Assembly: GCF_011250555.1 (NCBI RefSeq)
Contig: NZ_JAANMZ010000012.1
Coordinates: forward strand, 1 to 64,000
Reading direction: 5' to 3'
DNA: 64,000 bases
Origin: Bacillus sp. MM2020_4
GTDB taxonomy: Bacteria > Bacillota > Bacilli > Bacillales > Cytobacillaceae
Positions 53,371 through 62,883 of the stretch are shown one piece after another. The notes beneath the pieces are model-generated. The model saw only the letters and a list, made by a program, of their open reading frames with translations. It was not told the DNA's origin and searched no databases. A program made the translations under genes and the position numbers. Numbering within the stretch: the first letter of the stretch is position 1; each line of letters starts with the position of its first letter.

Positions 53371-54771
53371 TTAAGGAAATAAATACTGTAGGACCAAGAC
53401 CCAAATGTTAACCATGCATAACATCATAATGGAAAAACCATAGTTCATTTTAGAGATATCTGTTTGAATCCTTTGTAAAACTGGTGAGACGGTATTGACA
53501 GTTACTGAAAAGGGACTAGCTGCCGATAAAGACAATGCCCCCGCTGCCACAGCAAAGGCAAACCATTCCGGACGAATGTGCAATACATGAAATGGAATCG
53601 TTTCAACCATCAGCACCGCAATTAAGGCTGGCGACAAGCCCAATTGAATGCCTGAGGCAGCAATCAGAACGATAATAATGATAATAAAAGGGCCCAGGGT
53701 ATGCTGCAATTTTTCGATCATTATGGCCAGTTGATTTAGGTGCCCAACATTGATGAATACTTGTGTAAAAAAGCCGACAGAAATAAACAGTAATAATTGT
53801 GAAGATAGGACAGAAATCCCTTGAGTCATTTTCAATTTAAGCTGAGAAACGAACTTCCTTGTTTTTTTCAAGAATAAGGACCAGAATACCGAAAAAAGGA
53901 TAATTAATACTATAACGATATCAATAATGGTCAGTTCCCAAAAGTGATGTAAGACCAGGGTTGCAGTGACAAAAAGGATGATGACCAATCCGACCGTCAT
54001 AATTGATATCCAATGTTTTGCTGAAATAGGTTCAGGATGAACACTCGGACCGGAGACGACTGCAAATTGCTCTTTACTCTTCTTCATTAATACAGAAACC
54101 ATCAGATAATCGATCAAAATGATGAAAAGGGCAAAGGAAAGACTTACCCCAATAACCAAAGTCGCATTAGAATGGGTTCCTGAAATGGCCGCACCAACGG
54201 TCACGCCAACCGGGCTCCAAACGAGGGCAAGAGCATTTCCTCTCGCATAGGAGGAAAATTCTATCTTTTCTGAGATGGTTTTCGGGAATTTCCTTGTCAT
54301 GTTGTGGAAAATAGAATGGGAAACGGCTATCGCAGCCATACTCATCAGCGAACTAAGCGCAAAAGTAAAAAATGATAATAGGCCATGGACATGATTTGGC
54401 TGGTAAACCCGATTTCGAAAGATGACTTCAACTGTTCGATGGTAGGCACCCAACTTAATGGGGATTGAAAATAAGGGAGCAACAATCAGCAATGTTAATA
54501 TATTGGTTGAAGAACCAAAATAACGCCAATATTCAGAGACTGAAATATGATTTGAGATTAATATCCAGAAACCTAAGCCTAAAAAAATTCCGGCTATGAT
54601 GGAAAAGGTTTTGCCTGATTTATAAAACGTGATGAGAAGAAGCAAGATTGAAATCGCCGCAAACAGCAGGTCGACTTGGTGCTGAAGATTGAAAATTAGT
54701 TTCACTATATATCCAATAGCTAAGAGGTTCCCAAGTATAACTAACAATAAATCAGTTGTTTTTCTCATCAT
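53371..54771 (-). CDS. Membrane transporter of unassigned family (ion-transporter-like)
   Basis: A 466-aa protein with 11-12 hydrophobic helices. Two segments look like inverted-repeat signature loops: SSYARGNALALVWSPVGVTVGAAISG near residue 180 and ASGIQLGLSPALIAVLMVETIP with SAASPFSVTVN near residue 420. This resembles the short G/S/P-rich loops of ion-transporter-superfamily carriers (GntP/CitM/TRAP-like). Probably the uptake of an organic acid used by the adjacent enzymes. Substrate unknown. Confidence 0.7.
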   Translation of the reverse strand: MMRKTTDLLLVILGNLLAIGYIVKLIFNLQHQVDLLFAAISILLLLITFYKSGKTFSIIAGIFLGLGFWILISNHISVSEYWRYFGSSTNILTLLIVAPLFSIPIKLGAYHRTVEVIFRNRVYQPNHVHGLLSFFTFALSSLMSMAAIAVSHSIFHNMTRKFPKTISEKIEFSSYARGNALALVWSPVGVTVGAAISGTHSNATLVIGVSLSFALFIILIDYLMVSVLMKKSKEQFAVVSGPSVHPEPISAKHWISIMTVGLVIILFVTATLVLHHFWELTIIDIVIVLIILFSVFWSLFLKKTRKFVSQLKLKMTQGISVLSSQLLLFISVGFFTQVFINVGHLNQLAIMIEKLQHTLGPFIIIIIVLIAASGIQLGLSPALIAVLMVETIPFHVLHIRPEWFAFAVAAGALSLSAASPFSVTVNTVSPVLQRIQTDISKMNYGFSIMMLCMVNIWVLVLQYLFP

Positions 54772-54788
54772 ACTTCCATACCTATTTT

Positions 54789-55616
54789 CTACCGCTCCCC
54801 CAACTGATATTTCCCTTTATTCAACCATCCTGCTCCATCAACGACATAACACGCACCAGATACATAGCTTGCATAATCGCTGACAAGATAGGCGGCAAGA
54901 TTCGCAATTTCCTGTAGGTGCCCAAATCGTTGGGCCGGAATCGTATTCAAAATCAACGCTGCGTCTTCAGGAGTGGGCCATAGCTGGTTTACTGCACCTG
55001 TATCCGCAATCGGCCCCGGGGCAATCATGTTGGTGCGAATATGGTAGGGGGCCCATTCCACTGCCAGGGTTTTGGTTAAAGCCAATACACCTGCTTTTGC
55101 TGCAGCCGAATGTGCAGTTAATGGACTCCCCGTCCAGGCATGGGGTGAACCAATATTTACTACCGCCCCGCCGGTTCCTTGCTTTGCCATTTGCCTGCCT
55201 ACTGCCTGGCTGCAATAAAAGGTGCCATTTAATACGATATTAATGACGGCATTCCAGGCATTGACAGACATATCCATTGTTTTCACCCGGTAGTTGCCGG
55301 CTGCATTATTAACTAGAATATGAATTTCACCAAACTGTTCAACCGTGCTTTGAACCATGTTATTAACTTGTTCAGGCACACGTACGTCAGTTTGAATGGA
55401 TAAAACCTTTGTTCCAAGCTTTGAAATTTCTTCTTCGGCCTTTGTTAAGTTTTCTTTGTTCCTGCTTGCAATCACGATATTTGCACCCAGTCTCGCAAAT
55501 TCCAGTGCCATTGCTTTACCTAGCCCTGTTGCCCCCCCGGTAATAATGGCGACCTTCCCCTCTAATGAACCTTCCTTAAGCATGGAGTGCTTATATAACG
55601 AACTACCTTCCTGCAT
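54789..55616 (-). CDS. SDR-family dehydrogenase (2,4-dienoyl-CoA/enoyl-CoA reductase-like)
   Basis: A 275-aa SDR with the cofactor loop TGGATGLGKAMA, NNAAGN motif and NIGSPHAWTG before the HSAAAKAGVLALTKTLAVEW helix. The usual catalytic Tyr is replaced by His/Ser-Ala in the YxxxK position (HSAAAK), as in 2,4-dienoyl-CoA reductases of the DECR/PECR type, which use other residues. It fits an acyl-CoA-level redox step. AAGGAG precedes the ATG. Confidence 0.87.
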   Translation of the reverse strand: MQEGSSLYKHSMLKEGSLEGKVAIITGGATGLGKAMALEFARLGANIVIASRNKENLTKAEEEISKLGTKVLSIQTDVRVPEQVNNMVQSTVEQFGEIHILVNNAAGNYRVKTMDMSVNAWNAVINIVLNGTFYCSQAVGRQMAKQGTGGAVVNIGSPHAWTGSPLTAHSAAAKAGVLALTKTLAVEWAPYHIRTNMIAPGPIADTGAVNQLWPTPEDAALILNTIPAQRFGHLQEIANLAAYLVSDYASYVSGACYVVDGAGWLNKGKYQLGER

Positions 55617-55655
55617 GTTAATCTCCTTTATAACGTTTTATTGGGATGATGTGCT

Positions 55656-56882
55656 TTATTTATTATTTTTGACTTTTTGTTCTTCAGGTAATGGTTTGAT
55701 AATTACGCCAGCTTCTAACAAATGTTGTATCTCTTGTTGGGAATAGCCGACTTCTTCTAATACTTCTGCACTGTGCTCGCCTAATCGGGGAGCAAATCGA
55801 GTCAGCTCGATGGGAGTTTTTGAAAAACCAATCGGATTCTTAATATTCCAGTAGGAGCCTTCAGAAGGATGGCTGACTTTTTCAAAGAAATGAACCGCTT
55901 TCAGATGTGGATCATTAAACATATCCTCAGGCCTGTAGACAGGCATGACGGGAATATCTGCATTTTCCAATATTTCAAGCCACTCATCCGTCTTTCGCGT
56001 CATGATAATCTCTTCTACCATTTGGTATAGCTGGTCAATATGCTTTGTTCTTTCGCCAATATCCCGAAAGCGGGGATCGTCTTTCAGCTCTGGATGACCA
56101 GAAATCTCGAAAAATTTAAACCATTGCTTATCATTATAGACAATAACACTGATGTAACCGTCCTTAGTTTTGTATGGTTTACGATATTTCGACGTCACAC
56201 GTGGATAAAATGATGAATCCATAGGTGGATCAAAAGTTAATCCATACATATGCTCAACCAAGGAATAGGAAATCATCGTTTCAAACATTGGCACCTCAAT
56301 TTCCTGCCCCTCTCCGGTCCTTTCACGGGAATATAGAGCGGCCAAAATGGCGTTCATCATCATTAATCCCGTTGTCTTATCAGCTAGTACCGTTGCCATA
56401 TATTGTGGTGTCCCGGCAACTTCTCCCTGTAGCGCCGCCAGCCCTGATGCCCCCTGAATCATGTCATCATAGGCTGGTTTTTCACGGTAAGGGCCTTTCT
56501 TACTAAATCCATAGGCACCGCAGTAAATAATTGAAGGATTTACCCTTTTTACTTCCTCATAGGTTAATCCCAATCTTTCAATCGCTTGTGGACGGGATGA
56601 ATGAACAAAAACATCAGCATCCTCCACTAATCTAAAAAATGCCCGCTTCCCTTCTTCTTTTTTTAAATCTAGTACGATACTTCTTTTATTACGTCCTGCA
56701 TATAAAAAGGCGCTGGCCATCCCTTTGTTTCTTGAGGGACCGATGTACCGCGTGCTGTCCCCTTTTTCTGTTTCTATTTTTATAATATCTGCTCCCATAT
56801 CACCTAATAATTGCGTGCAATATGGTCCCATGAGCACCGACGTTAAGTCAATCACTCGTATTCCTGTTAACGGACCCTTCAT
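55656..56882 (-). CDS. CaiB/BaiF family III CoA-transferase
   Basis: A 408-aa class III CoA-transferase. It starts GPLTGIRVIDLTSVLMGPYCTQLLGDMGADIIKIE and has RNKRSIVLDLK and the catalytic Asp in AYDDMIQGASGLAAL. It activates a carboxylic acid by transfer of CoA, the entry step for the acyl-CoA dehydrogenase and hydratase of the cluster. GGAGGAATAAC precedes the ATG. Confidence 0.93.
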   Translation of the reverse strand: MKGPLTGIRVIDLTSVLMGPYCTQLLGDMGADIIKIETEKGDSTRYIGPSRNKGMASAFLYAGRNKRSIVLDLKKEEGKRAFFRLVEDADVFVHSSRPQAIERLGLTYEEVKRVNPSIIYCGAYGFSKKGPYREKPAYDDMIQGASGLAALQGEVAGTPQYMATVLADKTTGLMMMNAILAALYSRERTGEGQEIEVPMFETMISYSLVEHMYGLTFDPPMDSSFYPRVTSKYRKPYKTKDGYISVIVYNDKQWFKFFEISGHPELKDDPRFRDIGERTKHIDQLYQMVEEIIMTRKTDEWLEILENADIPVMPVYRPEDMFNDPHLKAVHFFEKVSHPSEGSYWNIKNPIGFSKTPIELTRFAPRLGEHSAEVLEEVGYSQQEIQHLLEAGVIIKPLPEEQKVKNNK

Positions 56883-56930
56883 GTTATTCCTCCAATTTCC
56901 TAGTTGATTACACGTTCCTTTTCTTCCATA

Positions 56931-57269
56931 TTACTGGCTCGGTAACAAATCATCGGGTACATCCACCTTCATTCTCAGTAAATTTCCCCCAAAGCATTTC
57001 CCTAAATTATCCAATCTTAACGTTGATGCCGCATTTCCTCCAAGAGCTTGCTTACACAGAAATTTTAGAGCCCATACATTGGGAACTTCATAGCGGAAAA
57101 CTTCACCTTCAACGATCCCGGTAAAATGTTCCTTTACTTTCTCAGCGGTAACCTGTTTCTTGAATACTTCATACAACTCTGCATTTGGAGCGAATAATGT
57201 AATATCAGAGGAACTCCCCTTATCTCCAGACCTTGCCTGAGCCACTTCTCGTAATTGAATTGATGCCAT
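56931..57269 (-). CDS. AtuA-like C-terminal-domain protein
   Basis: A 112-aa protein matching the small AtuA_C-type partner that often follows AtuA/DUF1446 proteins: LREVAQARSGDKGSSSDITLFAP at the start and NVWALKFLCKQALGGNAASTLRLDNLGK in the second half. In some organisms it is fused to AtuA. Here the genes abut (stop and start touch), so the two products probably form a complex. Confidence 0.82.
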   Translation of the reverse strand: MASIQLREVAQARSGDKGSSSDITLFAPNAELYEVFKKQVTAEKVKEHFTGIVEGEVFRYEVPNVWALKFLCKQALGGNAASTLRLDNLGKCFGGNLLRMKVDVPDDLLPSQ

Positions 57270-58646
57270 TTATTCAACCTCCATTACGTTAATTTTTACA
57301 TTAGATTCAATCTCTGTTCGTGGAATGTAGGAAGACCATAATCCTAGTAGCTGCTTTGTTGCCGATAAGCCGCTAATCATACTGACAAATGGTGGACCAT
57401 TGACAGTTAGCGGAGGAAATAATGGAGCTAATTTGGCGGCTTCGCTTTTACTCTCCGTTTTAATGGTCATTCTTAAAAACACTTCATTAATCAAATCCTC
57501 ATTCGGTGGTTCTACCGCTAATGTTCGATGCAGGGCATTGTACCCCAAGTACTCGGTATTTATTTCGGATGCTTTCATTCCCAATTCTTCTATTTGTGCG
57601 CGAATAATCTCATTCGCTGCCCTTGCTTTCGTTAACGCCTGCGGCCATGAATAGCCAATCATTCCCTGTCCCATGTAACCATCTTCATAGCCCATGAGCG
57701 CTTTTAAGGTTTCTGGTGCCGGACGCCCTTTAGCGCCTTGAACTTTAACCCGATTTTCCCCAACCTGCTCAAGTGTAACGGTTGTAAAATCAGCCACAAC
57801 ATCAGGTGTTATGTAGTTTGAGGGATCATGAATTTCATAAAGGAATTGCTCTTTCACAGTATCAACACTTACTCTCCCGCCAGCATTCTCAGCTTTAGTC
57901 AGGATAAAGGAACCATCCTCTGAGACTTCTGCAATGGGATACCCAATTTTATACAGGTCTTTTACATTCCACCAGTCCCCGCTAAAATTTCCGCCCGTAA
58001 CTTGTCCGGAACATTCCATTAAATGCCCTAACACAATCCCAGACGCCAATTTGTCCCATTCTTCTTTTTCCCAGCCAAATTCATATATGACCGGTGCTAA
58101 AAATTGTGCGGTATCAGTTGTTCTGCCTGTTATTACAATATCTGCTCCTTCCTGTAGGGCACGGACAATGCCTTGTGCCCCTAGGTATACATTGGCAAAT
58201 AGGAGTTTCTCTCTTATTTTTTCTATAGAACCGCCAGTTTCGCTATTCGTAAGATCAAATCCCTTATTACTTAATTCATCAAGACGTGGATAGATATCAT
58301 CGCCTGTTACAACCCCTACCTTTATACCCGAAATTCCTAGTTCACGTGCAACACGCAGAACTTCATCCCGCGCCCCTTCCGGGTTAATCCCACCAGTATT
58401 GGTGATTAATTTAATACCCTTTTCCTTAACGTAAGGCAAAAGCTGTTTCATGGTTTTAGTTACATCTTTTGTATACCCTTTACTTGGATCCTTTTGCATA
58501 TCTTTTTGCAAGATCGCCAGCGTTAATTCTGCTAGAGTATCAAAACAGATGTACTGTACATCCGTATCCTTTGCTAATTTCAACATTGGTTGTAATGAAT
58601 CACCATAGAAACCCTGACCAGCCCCAATTTTTACAACTTTACTCAA
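57270..58646 (-). CDS. Acyclic terpene utilisation AtuA-family protein (DUF1446)
   Basis: A 458-aa DUF1446 protein: KVVKIGAGQGFYGDSLQPM, VQYICFDTLAELTLAILQ, VVTGDDIYPRLDEL, DIVITGRTTDTAQFLAPVIYEFGW and LMECSGQVTGGNFSGDWW. AtuA is required for citronellol/geraniol breakdown in Pseudomonas, but its chemistry is unsettled. Homologues occur in many clusters with CoA-transferases and TRAP carriers that have no link to terpenes. The likely start is the TTG at 58646 after GGAGAGGG; an ATG at 58664 is possible. Confidence 0.85.
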   Translation of the reverse strand: MSKVVKIGAGQGFYGDSLQPMLKLAKDTDVQYICFDTLAELTLAILQKDMQKDPSKGYTKDVTKTMKQLLPYVKEKGIKLITNTGGINPEGARDEVLRVARELGISGIKVGVVTGDDIYPRLDELSNKGFDLTNSETGGSIEKIREKLLFANVYLGAQGIVRALQEGADIVITGRTTDTAQFLAPVIYEFGWEKEEWDKLASGIVLGHLMECSGQVTGGNFSGDWWNVKDLYKIGYPIAEVSEDGSFILTKAENAGGRVSVDTVKEQFLYEIHDPSNYITPDVVADFTTVTLEQVGENRVKVQGAKGRPAPETLKALMGYEDGYMGQGMIGYSWPQALTKARAANEIIRAQIEELGMKASEINTEYLGYNALHRTLAVEPPNEDLINEVFLRMTIKTESKSEAAKLAPLFPPLTVNGPPFVSMISGLSATKQLLGLWSSYIPRTEIESNVKINVMEVE

Positions 58647-58756
58647 AGTACCCTCTCCAATCATTTTCTAGTATGAATAGTCCATGGTATTAAAAATCCC
58701 CATACAGATGAATCTATGAAAATCTCAAATGCTGTCTTGCAATATTCCAAAGACCA

Positions 58757-60004
58757 TTAAGCACTGGTAGTCCCCTTCTCTTTGTGGCCCTTTGGTATGC
58801 TTATGCTAGTTTCCTTTGTAAGAGTGAGCAACATCGTGGCCACAATGGAAAGTCCAGAAAGACCAAACCAAACATATCGGTAACTTCCCGCTACGTCGGC
58901 CGCCCACCCAGCCAATGGAGGACAGATTAGAATGCCAATATACATAAACATATTGCCAATCCCCAGTGCTTTACCAATTAGGGAACTATCAATGGATTCG
59001 GCAAGAAAAGTCATATAAATACCCGCATACCCTAATCCGGTAAAGCCGAAAATGATTACCAATAAAATGAGAAAAATAATAGATATATCCGGAGTTATTA
59101 ATCCAAAACCTGCAATGGCCAGCGTCGATAGGCCACAAATGCTTAAAAAGACTCCTTTTCTTTTCCCGATAAAAACGAAATCACTCATTAATCCCCAACA
59201 TATCTTTCCAACTGATCCTGATATTTGTGCGATAAAGACAGCCATCGCTGTTACAGCAAATGACAGCTTATTTTCATTTGTAAGATATAAAACAAAATGA
59301 GCAGCAAATGTATACTGTATCCCTGCAAGTATCATAGAGGCCAAACTGCCAAATAGAACATTGCGATTTTTTACTAATGTTAGCCAATTCTCCTGTTTTC
59401 CACTGTTCCCTTTTTTCTGCTCTTTGGTGGGGACATCTTGATAAAATAGAAAAAAACAACTAACACTTAACAACAAGAGCAAGGCGTTCCATAAATAACC
59501 ATATTGCCATTTGCCTGTTGAGGAGATAATAAACGAAATAAAGATTGCTGATAATCCTGCACCTAAGGTTACTCCAGTTTGTTTAATTGCGATGGCTGTA
59601 CCACGCTTTGTTGATTCAAACCATTGAACTAATGCTAGTGTACTAGTAGGATTATAGATTCCATAACTGATCCCAGCTACAACCATTACAAGAAAGGAAA
59701 GCATGAATATACCCGTATAGGGGAAAAGCAACATCGTAAACCCCAATAGTGTGGCGGAAAGAATGGTAATCATTTTAGGTTTGAATTTTTCTGTCATCCA
59801 TCCTACCAGAAGGGTACTCATTAATGCTCCCAGAAATATGGCTGAAGTTAGCGCACCAATCTGGGACCTGGTAAAATGCCAATCATCCTTTAAAAACGGT
59901 GTAACGACAGAAATAGTGTACGTCGCCATGGACAAGATAGTCTGTACAAAGAAGTAAAGGGATAAGGCCATCCATTGAGATGACCCGATTAACCGGCGTT
60001 CCAA
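58757..60004 (-). CDS. Major facilitator superfamily transporter
   Basis: A 415-aa MFS protein with 12 hydrophobic helices. The cytoplasmic loop after helix 2 reads GWMTEKFKPKM (the G-x-x-x-D/E-R-x-G-R/K motif in altered form), and a matching loop MSDFVFIGKRKG follows helix 8. The segment QWFESTKRGTAIAIKQTGVTLG is typical of oxalate:formate-antiporter/monocarboxylate-type MFS. TTG start at 60004. It is likely to carry a substrate or product of the neighbouring pathway. Confidence 0.87.
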   Translation of the reverse strand: MERRLIGSSQWMALSLYFFVQTILSMATYTISVVTPFLKDDWHFTRSQIGALTSAIFLGALMSTLLVGWMTEKFKPKMITILSATLLGFTMLLFPYTGIFMLSFLVMVVAGISYGIYNPTSTLALVQWFESTKRGTAIAIKQTGVTLGAGLSAIFISFIISSTGKWQYGYLWNALLLLLSVSCFFLFYQDVPTKEQKKGNSGKQENWLTLVKNRNVLFGSLASMILAGIQYTFAAHFVLYLTNENKLSFAVTAMAVFIAQISGSVGKICWGLMSDFVFIGKRKGVFLSICGLSTLAIAGFGLITPDISIIFLILLVIIFGFTGLGYAGIYMTFLAESIDSSLIGKALGIGNMFMYIGILICPPLAGWAADVAGSYRYVWFGLSGLSIVATMLLTLTKETSISIPKGHKEKGTTSA

Positions 60005-60060
60005 ACAACCACCTTCATTATTGACGAATTTTGTAAGCAGGCTTCATTAAGCGAAACTCA

Positions 60061-60741
60061 TTAATAATAGTCCTTTGTGTATTCAATTACCGGCAGCATC
60101 GGCAATTCTTCGCATTTGTAGGAAAGTAAGGCTGTTAATGATTGAATGGTTGGCATGACCATATTCATCTTGCCTTTTTCATGAAGGGCTATGGCCTCTT
60201 CCGGCTTAATCCATAATCCTGTTTCTATCTCTGATGTTGTCGGTTGGGGTTCTTGATGTTGGGGTAGATTCGCTAGGAAAAATCTCGTGTTAAACCTGTA
60301 TGGTTTTGGGGGAGACGTGATACGGTGACCAAAATAATGGAAACCGCCAATATCAAGTAAGTATCCCTTTTGCATGATATATTCATTAAATGATATGTCC
60401 CCCTCCAAGATAGCTGTAAGAGCATCTTCCCAAGTAGAATCGGGCTGCAACGGCCGCCCACTATGATCCCTGCATAATAAAATCCCAGTTTCTTCATATA
60501 ATTCTCGTGCTGCTGCAACATAATAGGCAATGTCCACTATAGGTTCCGATGGGCCTAAAAGAATGTTCTCCATCTCTAAAGAAAAGTCATTATTTATTAA
60601 TTTTCCCCCAGGAAAAACAAAATGACCTGGGTAAGACTTCATCGACTCCGGTCTTTTTGTCATATAGACATTTATTTCATCTTGAGTGCGGGTAACCAAG
60701 ATAACTGTGGCTGAAAGCTTTGGTTTTACTGGTATTGTCAT
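60061..60741 (-). CDS. Nudix hydrolase (NUDT19/CoA-diphosphatase-like)
   Basis: A 226-aa Nudix protein. The box is split by a long insertion: FPGGKLIN is followed about 35 residues later by AARELYEETGILL. This layout is characteristic of NUDT19/RP2-type CoA and acyl-CoA diphosphatases. Its place in an acyl-CoA catabolic cluster agrees with a role in CoA-ester turnover. GGAGGT lies 12 bases from the ATG. Confidence 0.82.
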   Translation of the reverse strand: MTIPVKPKLSATVILVTRTQDEINVYMTKRPESMKSYPGHFVFPGGKLINNDFSLEMENILLGPSEPIVDIAYYVAAARELYEETGILLCRDHSGRPLQPDSTWEDALTAILEGDISFNEYIMQKGYLLDIGGFHYFGHRITSPPKPYRFNTRFFLANLPQHQEPQPTTSEIETGLWIKPEEAIALHEKGKMNMVMPTIQSLTALLSYKCEELPMLPVIEYTKDYY

Positions 60742-60785
60742 CGAACAAAATTACCTCCAGTGGATTATTTGGAGTTCTTTTCAAG

Positions 60786-60816
60786 ACACTCGGAAAATGA
60801 CCCATTTTCCGAGTGT
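60786..60816. terminator. Strong hairpin after the TRAP genes
   Basis: A perfect 14-bp stem (ACACTCGGAAAATG and its complement) with a 3-nt loop, 24 nt past the TRAP large-permease stop. T-runs are weak on both sides, so it may also act as a 3'-end stabiliser. Confidence 0.75.
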
Positions 60817-60839
60817 TTAGTTTAAAGTATGGTTCATTT

Positions 60840-62132
60840 TTATTTCATCATTAAATCCGGAAGCCATGTTGAAAGGAACGGTAATAAGATCAAAATCAGA
60901 AGTAAAATAAGGTCAGCTATGACAAACCAAGTTACCCCTTTAAAGGCTTCGGCTGTTTTGACCCCTGCCGAACCAGCAGCAACAAACACATTCATTCCTA
61001 CTGGAGGTGTGACTAGTCCAATTTCCGCTGTTTTCGTTACAATGATACCGAACCAGATGGGATTAAACCCTAATGACATGACCAATGGGAATGTCAGCGG
61101 CAATGTCAAAATCAAAATGGCCATTTGGTCCATAAAGACACCTAGAATCAGATAAAGAATGACAACAAGGGTTAGTATTAACCATCTAGAATATCCTGCA
61201 TCTTGAACAAAAGTAACCAAATTTTGTGTCACTTGAGTGGCAGTTAGAAAATAACCTAGAATCATGGCCCCAATAACAATCGTCATAATCATAGCACTTG
61301 ATTTTAACGTTCTATTTAACGCTTCATTAAGCTTTTTAAACGTTAATCTTTTCATGGCCAAAGCAACTATAAAGGTGGCAAAGGCCCCCAATGCACCAGC
61401 TTCAGTAGCAGTAACAACACCTGCATATATCCCCCCAATGACAATGAAAATAATGACAAGCATCGGCCAAATACCGGAGAGGGATGTGAATTTTTCTTTC
61501 CATGTTGGTTTATCGGTTACTCTGGGCGCAACCTTTGGGTCAATTTTTGCCCAGATCCAAATAGTGAAAACATAGCCTAATGCCGTGATAATGCCAGGAA
61601 TAATTCCCGCAATTAGCAGGGAGCCAATTCCAGTCTCAGTCATGATGCCATAGATGATTAATACAAGGCTTGGTGGAATCATGATAGCAAGTGTTCCGGA
61701 GATACTGGCTACCCCCATTGAAAAGGGTGTTGAATATCCGTATTTTTTCATTTCCGGGTAAGCAGAAGCCGAAAGTGTCGCGGCTGCGGCTGTACTTGAA
61801 CCACTCACTGCCCCCAATCCGGCGCCAGCAAATACTGTTGCAATCCCAAGTCCGCCTGGAAGATTGCCAAGCCATTTATGCGCTGCCGTAAAAATATCTT
61901 TCGTAATTCCGCTGGCAGTCATTAATTCTGCCATTAAGATAAACATTGGAATGGTTGTAAATAAAAAATTTGCTGTACTGTCATATGGTGTTGTTTGGAT
62001 AATACCTACAAATAAGTCCCAGCCGCCTAAAATGAATAATCCAATCGATCCAGATACTCCAAGCGCAAAGGCAATTGGCATTCCAAGCCCCAATAATAAT
62101 AGTAATAGTATTAATGGAAATGCAACTGTCAT
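60840..62132 (-). CDS. dctM: TRAP transporter large permease (DctM)
   Basis: A 430-aa membrane protein with about 12 helices and DctM hallmarks: LLGLGMPIAFALGVSG at the start, GAGLGAVSGSSTAAAATLSA, and TPPVGMNVFVAAGSAGV near the end. With DctQ and DctP it forms a sodium-driven, high-affinity carboxylate importer. The gene starts 44 nt after dctQ. Confidence 0.94.
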   Translation of the reverse strand: MTVAFPLILLLLLLGLGMPIAFALGVSGSIGLFILGGWDLFVGIIQTTPYDSTANFLFTTIPMFILMAELMTASGITKDIFTAAHKWLGNLPGGLGIATVFAGAGLGAVSGSSTAAAATLSASAYPEMKKYGYSTPFSMGVASISGTLAIMIPPSLVLIIYGIMTETGIGSLLIAGIIPGIITALGYVFTIWIWAKIDPKVAPRVTDKPTWKEKFTSLSGIWPMLVIIFIVIGGIYAGVVTATEAGALGAFATFIVALAMKRLTFKKLNEALNRTLKSSAMIMTIVIGAMILGYFLTATQVTQNLVTFVQDAGYSRWLILTLVVILYLILGVFMDQMAILILTLPLTFPLVMSLGFNPIWFGIIVTKTAEIGLVTPPVGMNVFVAAGSAGVKTAEAFKGVTWFVIADLILLLILILLPFLSTWLPDLMMK

Positions 62133-62176
62133 ACTATGAATCCCCTTCCCTGTAATCTATTAACTTTTAAGATCTT

Positions 62177-62701
62177 TTAAGAAATGTTTCTGTCTCTCTG
62201 TTCATACTCTGATTCTTTACTTGGCATTAATGACTGAACAAAATTCACTAATAATCGGAGTGTAAATAAAAATGCCCCAATCGGAACCCAGATCACAGAA
62301 GCCCATGTCGGCCATTTAATAAGACCGGCTGAAACATAATTATTGATCAACGCCTCTTCCGTCATGACCAATCCTTGATAGCCAATGGCAAACATGAGAG
62401 CTGCGGCCAGTAATAGGTAAATTTTATCCAAGAATTCAACGAATTTCTTTGGCATTTTATCTGTAAATATATCAATCCTTATATGCCCCTTTTCTTTCAT
62501 TACATAGCTCATGCTTAAGAATATGAGGATAACCATTAAATAGCTCTCAGAAAATTCGTACGCACCGATTATTGGTTTATGTACTACATAACGCATGGCT
62601 GCGTCCGCAGAAGTTAGGAGCATCATGATAAATGCTGCAATTTTGGCGAGAACATACGCTCCCGACTCCATTTTCTCAAACACAAATACTAGCTTCTTCA
62701 T
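62177..62701 (-). CDS. dctQ: TRAP transporter small permease (DctQ)
   Basis: A 174-aa four-helix membrane protein. The conserved DctQ region is DAAMRYVVHKPIIGAYEFSE, with HIRIDIFTDKMPKK after the second helix. It lies between dctP and dctM. Confidence 0.92.
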   Translation of the reverse strand: MKKLVFVFEKMESGAYVLAKIAAFIMMLLTSADAAMRYVVHKPIIGAYEFSESYLMVILIFLSMSYVMKEKGHIRIDIFTDKMPKKFVEFLDKIYLLLAAALMFAIGYQGLVMTEEALINNYVSAGLIKWPTWASVIWVPIGAFLFTLRLLVNFVQSLMPSKESEYEQRDRNIS

Positions 62702-62883
62702 TTTCCCAACTCCTTCTCTTATCTTCGTTTGTTGTTCATTGAAAAATATGCATGTGGCACGCTTAAGCAGGGGAAATCATTATACTTAATTTTGGGGTTC
62801 CAATTTGGTGTAATAAGATAGATTGGGGTAAACCAGAAAGGGAATAGTACCTTGAAGGATTCCCTTTCCAGTTCATAGCAATC

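Noticed and set aside
57270-58646. Acyclic terpene (citronellol) degradation gene set
   Set aside because: Only the AtuA pair is present; the biotin-dependent carboxylase subunits and terpene dehydrogenases are missing.
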